Source: JBEIVB01 sp040374085
Lineage (GTDB): Bacteria; Bacteroidota; Bacteroidia; UBA4408
Reading direction: 5' to 3'
Assembly: GCA_040374085.1 (NCBI GenBank)
Contig: JBEIVB010000135.1
Coordinates: 1-5,448 of the forward strand
Length of the DNA stretch: 5,448 nt
The translations under genes and the position numbers were made by a program. Positions 1-4,563 of this stretch are shown piece after piece (positions within the stretch are counted from its first letter, which is position 1; every line of letters begins with the position of its first letter). The notes under the pieces are model-generated. The model did no database searches. It was not told where the DNA came from and was given only the letters and a program-made list of their open reading frames with translations.

Positions 1-746
1 AATTCATAATTTATTTCTTCTCCTTCTTTTGAAGCAAGCCATGGCATATCCTTATGGGAATAGTTGCTGATTGCAGCAGCAGTCCAATCGCTCATTTGTT
101 CAATAACCCTGTCTATGATTTCTTTTTCACTTGCCCTTAATTCGGTTAAATCAGCTTTTTCTAGAGGCAAATAACGAGTTTGAGGATAACCGTGATATGC
201 TGTTTTTACTCTTTGCAATTGACCTTTATCCATCATCTGACCAATGATTGTATCGAATTTCTGAGGAACCGGCCCATAAGGTAATTTGCGGTATTTAGCA
301 CCCGTTAAATGTTCCTCATACAATTCATAATAATTGAAGTCCGCGAAATAGAGCAACTTATAAAGAACCGTTTCACCAACATTTGGCTTACCTGCACAGC
401 GTTCTAGGATATACAATAAGACATTTTTGAATTTGCTGATTTGTAGTGTTGGCACAGAAATACGTTCTTCTTTTTTCTTTGCTTTTTTTTCTTCTTTGCC
501 TTCAACCTTTTGAGTTGCCGAGAAATTTCTGGACATAAAATCGTCCAATGAAAATTCTAAAATCAAAGACAATTTTTGAAGTTCAAGAACATCAACGCTT
601 CTGTTTCCCAACTCAATTTGAGCCAAAGACGGTCGGGAAATTTTGACACGTTTAGCCAAATCCTCCTGAGACAACCCTTTCATTTTACGAAGTTCTGTTA
701 TCCTCTGACCTATTTGCTTTTGCGACAAATTTTGGTTCATATCCAT
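1..746 (-). CDS. HTH (XRE) plus Panacea/DUF4065 antitoxin-like protein, 3' end missing
   Basis: The reading frame is open from an ATG at 746 down to the window edge (248 codons visible, no stop). Residues about 12-70 form an XRE/Cro-type helix-turn-helix: IGQRITELRKMKGLSQEDLA, then KISRPSLAQIELGNRS. A lysine/glutamate-rich linker follows at about 79-95. Residues about 104-248 match the Panacea (DUF4065, SocA-like) domain, with the hallmark KLLYFADFNYYELYEEHLTG followed by KYRKLPYGPVP, and the C-terminal W-T-A-A-A-I-S-N-Y-S-H-K-D-MPW region. Family members usually end shortly after the EINYE seen here, so perhaps 10-20 residues are missing. Known of the family: Panacea domains are antitoxins that neutralise many unrelated toxins, and an HTH-bearing copy would also repress its own operon. 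No toxin gene lies upstream in the window, so the partner is inferred to be downstream, beyond position 1. ATG 740 is an alternative start two codons in. It is clearly more AT-rich than the pheS operon, which suggests acquisition by transfer. Family assignment is firm; antitoxin function is inferred. Confidence 0.9.
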   Translation of the reverse strand, partial: MDMNQNLSQKQIGQRITELRKMKGLSQEDLAKRVKISRPSLAQIELGNRSVDVLELQKLSLILEFSLDDFMSRNFSATQKVEGKEEKKAKKKEERISVPTLQISKFKNVLLYILERCAGKPNVGETVLYKLLYFADFNYYELYEEHLTGAKYRKLPYGPVPQKFDTIIGQMMDKGQLQRVKTAYHGYPQTRYLPLEKADLTELRASEKEIIDRVIEQMSDWTAAAISNYSHKDMPWLASKEGEEINYE

Positions 747-780
747 TTATGTTGCCTTGTTTAAGCTGGCAAAGATGAGC

Positions 781-801
781 ATTGTTTCAATATAAAACAA
801 T
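781..801. promoter_or_regulatory. Inverted repeat, probable operator of the HTH-Panacea gene
   Basis: ATTGTTT (781-787) and AAACAAT (795-801) are perfect 7-bp arms separated by 7 bp, centred about 45 bp upstream of the ATG at 746. An overlapping second pair is AACAA (796-800) with TTGTT (805-809), and another TTGTT sits at 757-761, giving several half-sites in an AT-rich leader. The size and spacing suit a dimeric XRE-type repressor, so autoregulation by the HTH-Panacea product is inferred. On the minus strand the same stretch (TTTTATATTG) is a plausible but weak promoter core. AT-rich sequence makes chance repeats likelier, hence moderate confidence. Confidence 0.5.
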
Positions 802-807
802 TATTTG

Positions 808-1017
808 TTAGAAATGAAAACAGATGCTGTCTCTGTAAAAGCAATCGCCTTGGACGCGCTCAGCGCGCTTTTTGCGGCATACAGGGGTACGTAAGCAAAA
901 CAGCATACAGGCCTGACGTATGCTAAGCTCACGGCAAATGTCCACCACGTTCTGACCGTTTTCATGCTGAGCCAGAATCGCTAAGATCCGGGTCTCATCA
1001 AACTTTGATCTTTTCAT
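808..1017 (-). pseudogene. IS3-family transposase remnant (OrfA N-terminus, broken)
   Basis: Translation from the ATG at 1017 begins MKRSKFDETRILAILAQHEN and continues GQNVVDICREL, which is the start of an IS3-family OrfA (helix-turn-helix DNA-binding subunit). Full OrfA continues with a segment of the type S-x-A-T-F-Y-x-W-K and a leucine zipper, and is roughly 90-100 residues. Here the similarity stops at about residue 31-32. The next stretch, SIRQACMLFCLRTPVC, resembles the opening of an IS3 OrfB (where S-I-R-x-A-C is common), suggesting an internal deletion that joined the two reading frames; this second part is inference. The frame ends at 808 after a tail with no family resemblance. The DDE catalytic part is absent, so the element cannot encode a working transposase. 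An in-frame ATG at 1044 would add nine residues. The IS left end probably lies a few tens of bases beyond 1017, close to the start of the HU-CCDC81 gene, but terminal repeats were not identified. Confidence 0.72.
902..924. repeat. Inverted repeat at the break in the IS remnant
   Basis: AGCATAC (902-908) and GTATGCT (918-924) are perfect 7-bp arms around a 9-base loop. A further GCATACAGG at 877-885 directly repeats 903-911. The right arm coincides with the codons where OrfA similarity ends (residues 32-33 of the remnant), so it may be linked to the deletion event, or may simply be chance within degraded sequence. Confidence 0.4.
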
Positions 1018-1118
1018 GGGCTGTTCCGAGTTTTGTGCATTCAATCGCAGCTATTTTCGGGGAAGGCTGCAGTGGGTATGGCGTGGCCAAATGGAAATTG
1101 GTACTTTCGCCCATTGGA

Positions 1119-2081
1119 ATGGAAAACGCATTAAGCCTTTTGTTAGAAGAGCTGCTGCGGAAGCACTCTTGTGTGGTGCTTCCCGGGTTTGGTGGCTGGG
1201 TAACCCGTCGCCGTCCGGCCCGCATTGTTGGGCAGCCGCCTATGGCCTACCCGCCAACCTTGGAGGTGGCTTTTAACGCCCAGCTCGTTCAGCAAGACGG
1301 GTTGTTGGTTCATGCCTATGCCGCGCGCATGGGCTGCTCCTTTGCCGAAGCTGCCGAGGCCGTTTCTGCCGAAACCAAGCGTTGGAAAGCTTCTTTGGAT
1401 AGGGGAGAGACCCTGGTGGTTGGCCGCTTGGGTAAGCTCATTCCGCAAGGTGCAGAATGGCATTGGATAGATATGGGTGCTCCCAACCTCTTGCTCGATG
1501 CTTATGGGTGGTCGCCGTTTATGCTGGTGCCTGCTGCAGCTTCCATTCAGCCCAAAACCCCGGTGGTGCGTTCGCTTGGGCGCACCGCAGCTCGTTGGGC
1601 AGCTGCCGTGGCTTTGCCTTTGGCTCTGGCCGCCTCCGGATGGTGGGCCTGGAACCAGAGCGGCGCCCAGCAAGCCAACGTCTTGCACAGCCTCTTCTCG
1701 GCCCCGGCCAAAGCCTTGTATCAACCCGCAGCACCGGATGCACTGCCCGTGTCGCCCACGCTTTCTGAGCAACTGGCAGGCCTTGCCTCTACACCGGCCT
1801 TGCCGGCATCTGCCCCCGAACCTCCACCCACCGCAGCACCGAGCCCCGTAGCCGGCAACGAGGAGCTTATTGTGGGGTGCTTCCTGCACAAAAACAACGC
1901 CGACGAGCTCTTGCAGCAGTTGTTGGATAAAGGATTTCCGGCCCACCTCTCTGGCCAAAACCCCGCCGGACTCTGGCGGGTAAGCGCTGCCCGCGTTTCC
2001 GACCAAAACCGCATGGAGTGGAAAGAAAAAGTGCGCGACCAAGGACTCTCCTGCTGGGCATTTAAAGGCAACAACAGTTGA
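1119..2081 (+). CDS. HU-CCDC81 domain / transmembrane / SPOR domain protein
   Basis: The 320-residue product has four parts. Residues 1-56 match the first bacterial HU-CCDC81 domain (CVVLPGFGGWVTRRRPARI, then PPTLEVAFNAQL), and about 60-118 match the second (GLLVHAYAARMGCSFAEAAE, then GRLGKLIP). A single hydrophobic segment lies at about 157-178, a Pro/Ala-rich linker at about 200-245, and a C-terminal SPOR-type domain at about 247-316. Known of the families: these domains are HU/IHF relatives found at the N-terminus of Bacteroidota membrane proteins, and SPOR domains bind septal peptidoglycan lacking stem peptides. The inferred topology is N-terminal HU-like part in the cytoplasm and SPOR part in the periplasm, possibly linking DNA or a cytoplasmic partner to the cell wall. 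The frame is open upstream to an ATG at 1005, but those 38 extra codons overlap the IS remnant and precede the domain start, so ATG 1119 is chosen. Its TGA shares one base with the pheS ATG, indicating translational coupling. No clear promoter was found. Confidence 0.88.
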   Translation: MENALSLLLEELLRKHSCVVLPGFGGWVTRRRPARIVGQPPMAYPPTLEVAFNAQLVQQDGLLVHAYAARMGCSFAEAAEAVSAETKRWKASLDRGETLVVGRLGKLIPQGAEWHWIDMGAPNLLLDAYGWSPFMLVPAAASIQPKTPVVRSLGRTAARWAAAVALPLALAASGWWAWNQSGAQQANVLHSLFSAPAKALYQPAAPDALPVSPTLSEQLAGLASTPALPASAPEPPPTAAPSPVAGNEELIVGCFLHKNNADELLQQLLDKGFPAHLSGQNPAGLWRVSAARVSDQNRMEWKEKVRDQGLSCWAFKGNNS

Positions 2082-3109
2082 TGCAACCTATGGAAGAACG
2101 CGTGGCCCAGCTCATGCGCGAGGTAGAGGCTTTTGTGCCCTCCGGCGCCGAAGATGCCGAACAGTTTCGCATCCGCACCTTGGGTAGAAACGGTAGCATT
2201 ACCCAGTTGTTTGATGATTTTAAAAGCCTTCCGCCCGAGCAGAAAAAAGCCCTGGGTCAGCCCCTCAACCAACTGAAAAACTTGGCTCAGGAAAAGGTGC
2301 AGATGGCTGCCGAGGCCGCGCCCCGCAAATCGGCTTCTGCCCAACCTCAAGAAGACATCACCCGTCCGGGAGAACCCGGCCACCTGGGTGCGCGCCACCC
2401 CCTCTCTCTTACCCGGGAGCACATCTTATCCATTTTTCAGCGCATTGGATTCTCTACCGCCGAGGGGCCGGAAATAGAAGACGATTTTCATAACTTTTCT
2501 GCATTAAACTTCCCCGAAGACCATCCTGCTCGTGACATGCAGGATACCTTTTTTCTTCCCGGAAACCTGGCCCTGCGCACCCACACCTCCAGCGTGCAGG
2601 TGCGGGTAATGGAGCAGGGCAAGCCGCCCTTTCGCATGTTGGCACCGGGCAGGGTGTACCGCAACGAGGCCATTTCGGCCCGGGCCCATTGCCAGTTTCA
2701 TCAGGTAGAAGGGTTTGTGGTAGACCAAGGCGTTTCCTTTGCCGAGCTCAAAGAAACCCTCCTTTTCTTTTCACGAGAAATGTTTGGGGCCCATACCCAG
2801 ATACGCTTGCGCCCATCTTACTTCCCATTTACCGAGCCCAGCGCCGAAATGGATGTGTCGTGTATGTTCTGCCAACAAAAGGGCTGCAACATCTGCAAAC
2901 ACAGCGGCTGGGTAGAGATTTTGGGTTGCGGCATGATCGATCCGGCCGTATTGCAAAACGTGGGCATAGACCCTGAGGAATACAGCGGTTTTGCTTTTGG
3001 CATGGGCATAGAGCGCATCGCCATGCTGCGCTACGGCGTAAACGATTTGCGGCATTTCTTCGAGAACGATCAGCGCTTTTTGCAGCAATTCTCCGGAGGA
3101 ATAGAATAA
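2081..3109 (+). CDS. pheS: Phenylalanine--tRNA ligase alpha subunit
   Basis: PheS forms the catalytic half of the cytoplasmic alpha2-beta2 enzyme that charges tRNA-Phe with phenylalanine. The 342-residue length is normal for the family. Residues 1-90 are the N-terminal helical (coiled-coil) tRNA-binding region, and about 105-340 the class II synthetase core. Diagnostic segments are HPLSLTREHI (106-115), EGPEIEDDFHNF (128-139), LRTHTSSVQVRVM (165-177), GRVYRNEAISARAHCQFHQV (190-209, motif 2), RLRPSYFPFTEPSAE (242-256) and GFAFGMGIERIAML (303-316, motif 3). Four cysteines, C261, C264, C269 and C272, form a CxxCx4CxxC knuckle as in many PheS proteins. No key residue looks missing. ATG 2081 overlaps the preceding stop codon (TGATG). 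A TTG at 2078 and an ATG at 2090 are alternative starts, and the short offset leaves the domain intact either way. pheT (beta subunit) is not adjacent, as is common in Bacteroidota. Probably cotranscribed with the flanking genes. Confidence 0.98.
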   Translation: MQPMEERVAQLMREVEAFVPSGAEDAEQFRIRTLGRNGSITQLFDDFKSLPPEQKKALGQPLNQLKNLAQEKVQMAAEAAPRKSASAQPQEDITRPGEPGHLGARHPLSLTREHILSIFQRIGFSTAEGPEIEDDFHNFSALNFPEDHPARDMQDTFFLPGNLALRTHTSSVQVRVMEQGKPPFRMLAPGRVYRNEAISARAHCQFHQVEGFVVDQGVSFAELKETLLFFSREMFGAHTQIRLRPSYFPFTEPSAEMDVSCMFCQQKGCNICKHSGWVEILGCGMIDPAVLQNVGIDPEEYSGFAFGMGIERIAMLRYGVNDLRHFFENDQRFLQQFSGGIE

Positions 3110-3118
3110 CACCCGCGT

Positions 3119-3424
3119 ATGAGCCGCAAGGATGCATTGCTTGCTATGTTGCACGAGCAGCCCAACGATGCTTTTCTGCTCTACGCCCTTGCCCTTGAGT
3201 GTCATGCACAAGGCGAGGGTGCCGAGGCCATGCACAAATTGCAGCAGCTTAGGCTGAGCCACCCCGATTATCTTCCTCTTTATTACACCCTTGGCACCTG
3301 GCTCGACGAGCAGGGCTTGGAAGAAGAAGCGGCTCAGGTATTGGCAGAGGGCTTAGGGATTGCCCAGGCCCAGGGCAACGAAAAAACCCGGGCCGAGCTG
3401 CAGGCCTATTTGAATGCGTTATAA
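3119..3424 (+). CDS. Small tetratricopeptide-repeat protein
   Basis: A 101-residue soluble protein with no signal peptide or membrane segment. It consists almost entirely of two TPR-like helical hairpins: about residues 17-50 (DAFLLYALALECHAQGEGAE, then AMHKLQQLRLSHPD) and about 51-84 (YLPLYYTLGTWLDEQGLEEE, then AAQVLAEGL), plus a C-terminal helix. TPRs are protein-interaction scaffolds; no partner or enzymatic role can be read from the sequence. The start is only 9 bp after the pheS stop on the same strand, so it is likely the last gene of the transcription unit. Small TPR proteins of this type are recalled from Bacteroidota, but a functional tie to phenylalanyl-tRNA synthetase is unproven. 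The stop lies 8 bp from the convergent stop of the next gene, and no terminator hairpin is visible between them. Confidence 0.85.
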   Translation: MSRKDALLAMLHEQPNDAFLLYALALECHAQGEGAEAMHKLQQLRLSHPDYLPLYYTLGTWLDEQGLEEEAAQVLAEGLGIAQAQGNEKTRAELQAYLNAL

Positions 3425-3432
3425 CGTTTGAA

Positions 3433-4260
3433 TCAATGCTGAACCGCAGCCTTGGTCAACCAGGTCTGGGAAGCGTTGCGCACCCGTATTACATACAGGC
3501 CGTTCTTCCACTGGGCCGTGTTCATTAGGTGTGCATTGCCGGTGGCGGCAAGGTTCTCTTCGGCAAAGTGCAGTTGACCTTTGAGGTCGAACACTTCTAC
3601 AGAAAACGTTCCGGCTTGTTCGGGCAACATAAGGTGTAGGTTATCGTTGGCCGGAATCGGAAACGCGCGCAAGGTTTGGTTCACCAAAGCATCGGAAAGA
3701 GCCGTGGTAAGAGGACCCGCTGTTTGTGTGCCGGAATACACATGGTCGCCGGAATTGGCGTTGTTTTGGTTGGCCGCCACACCGGTGAAGTAAAAGGTAA
3801 CCTGGTCTCCCGCGTTAACGGTTGCGGGTGAGGTCCAGGTGAAGTTGAAGGTATGCGTGTTGGCAGAGAAGCCGCCGTTGGCCGTGTGGGTTACGTTGTT
3901 GCGTCCGTTGGCCACCTGAATCTGAGTGCCGGAACCGGCTGCGAGCGTTCCATAATTGGCATTGTTGCTGTTCAAGGCGGTTAGTCCCATTCCGAAGCGG
4001 TTGATGTTTGCTTGGGCAACGGTTAGGCTTAAGTTATAAGTTGTGCCGGGTGCAAACTCCCAATTGGTCATATCGCTGGAGGCGAGGGTTATGGATCCGA
4101 TGCCGCTGTTAAGGGCAAAAGAAGTATGGCACGAAGTGCAGGTGCCTTCTCCCGGAGCTCCGCTGCGTCCGGCTCTACCGCCCGGGTTGGAGGAAACGGT
4201 TAGGGCAGCACCGATCATGCAGAGGGTGGCAAGAGCAATGGAGGCTGATTTTATGCGCAT
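3433..4260 (-). CDS. Secreted choice-of-anchor V (Reeler-like) protein with one CxxCH motif and T9SS sorting domain
   Basis: A 275-residue precursor. Residues 1-24 are a Sec signal peptide (basic MRIK, then hydrophobic ASIALATLCMIGAAL). The mature start, NPGGRAGRSGAPGEGTCTSC followed by H45, contains a CTSCH motif (C41-H45) of the c-type haem-attachment form and is typical of choice-of-anchor V proteins. About 50-185 is a beta-rich Reeler-like domain (GTTYNLSLTV, then FNFTWTSPA, then DQVTFYFTGVAANQNNANSG, then DHVYSG). About 199-275 is a type A T9SS C-terminal domain: AFPIPANDNLHL, DLKGQ, NGLYVIRV, then a final TKAAVQH. Known of these parts: the tail directs passage across the outer membrane by the Por/T9SS machinery and is usually cleaved, leaving a surface-attached or released protein. 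Whether haem is bound is not shown; the distal Met/His ligand cannot be identified. The protein's role is unknown. It is transcribed towards the pheS operon and divergently from the recombinase. ATG 4260 is the only start that gives the full signal peptide. Confidence 0.88.
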   Translation of the reverse strand: MRIKSASIALATLCMIGAALTVSSNPGGRAGRSGAPGEGTCTSCHTSFALNSGIGSITLASSDMTNWEFAPGTTYNLSLTVAQANINRFGMGLTALNSNNANYGTLAAGSGTQIQVANGRNNVTHTANGGFSANTHTFNFTWTSPATVNAGDQVTFYFTGVAANQNNANSGDHVYSGTQTAGPLTTALSDALVNQTLRAFPIPANDNLHLMLPEQAGTFSVEVFDLKGQLHFAEENLAATGNAHLMNTAQWKNGLYVIRVRNASQTWLTKAAVQH

Positions 4261-4505
4261 GGCAGGATTTATTTCGGGCTAATAACGTAAATTTTTAGAA
4301 GTTGGTTTAAGGGAAACAACATTCGGGAGGCAGTACATGCATCCACTCATCTGATTCATCGGCCGGGGTGCAGCAATCTTGGATAAGCCTGAGCATTTCC
4401 TTCCCCATGCTCCAAAGACAAACCAGAAGGCGCACCGTTTTCTGCCTCCCACAGCCGAAAACTCCGTTGCGTAAAACATCTGTATCGCGCACTGCTGCGT
4501 GAACC

Positions 4506-4534
4506 TTGACAAACGGGCTGTTATGACGTATAAT
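4506..4534 (+). promoter_or_regulatory. Canonical sigma70-type promoter for the recombinase gene
   Basis: TTGACA at 4506-4511 and TATAAT at 4529-4534 are both perfect consensus hexamers, separated by exactly 17 bp. Transcription would start at about 4541, giving a leader of about 23 bases before the ATG at 4564. The same bases also fit the Bacteroidota pattern: TTG as the -33 element, and TATAATTG matching TAnnTTTG at the -7 element with one mismatch. It could therefore be read by either type of RNA polymerase, which would suit a mobile gene. Activity is inferred from sequence only. Confidence 0.7.
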
Positions 4535-4558
4535 TGCGTAAAATAAATATAGTACGCA
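4535..4558. repeat. Short inverted repeat at the predicted transcription start
   Basis: TGCGTA (4535-4540) and TACGCA (4553-4558) are perfect 6-bp arms with a 12-bp AT-rich spacer, lying between the -10 box and the recombinase start codon. It could be an operator or a leader hairpin affecting recombinase expression. The arms are short, so chance is a real alternative. Confidence 0.3.
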
Positions 4559-4563
4559 TAGTT

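Larger units (their letters stand above)
4261..4563. other. Divergent intergenic region
   Basis: This 303-bp gap lies between the divergent secreted-protein and recombinase genes. The right third holds the recombinase promoter. The left two thirds show no RNA gene and no strong hairpin; the best internal repeat is GTTTTC (4437-4442) with GAAAAC (4457-4462). Minus-strand frames are open here: one of 61 codons from a GTG at 4492 to 4307, and one of 77 codons from 4512 to 4279. Neither translation is recognisable and neither has a convincing start signal, so they are not called as genes. The base composition is closer to coding DNA than to a typical AT-rich spacer, so a decayed gene is possible. 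Confidence 0.5.

Noticed and set aside
855..873. CGCGC-TCA-GCGCG stem followed by a T-run as a plus-strand rho-independent terminator
   Set aside because: The stem is only 5 bp and there is no plus-strand gene upstream for it to terminate; it probably arises by chance in the IS debris.
1102..1109. TACTTTCG as a Bacteroidota -7 box for the HU-CCDC81/pheS unit
   Set aside because: It matches TAnnTTTG with one mismatch, but no TTG/TTTG lies at the right distance upstream and it would leave almost no leader before ATG 1119.
1005..1118. Upstream extension of the HU-CCDC81 gene to an ATG at 1005
   Set aside because: The 38 extra residues lie over the antisense of the IS3 OrfA remnant and precede the natural start of the domain, so they are a chance open stretch.
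1143..2042. Long minus-strand frame opposite the HU-CCDC81 gene
   Set aside because: It is a shadow of a GC-rich coding region; the translation shows no domain logic, whereas the plus frame has clear domains.
2771..3262. Minus-strand frame opposite pheS and the TPR gene
   Set aside because: It spans two well-supported plus-strand genes and their junction, and its translation resembles nothing recognisable.
4288..4320. Minus-strand promoter for the secreted protein (TTG at 4317-4319, TAAAAATTTA at 4288-4297)
   Set aside because: Spacing is reasonable, but the -7 element lacks the TTTG end of the consensus and the AT-rich stretch makes such matches likely by chance.
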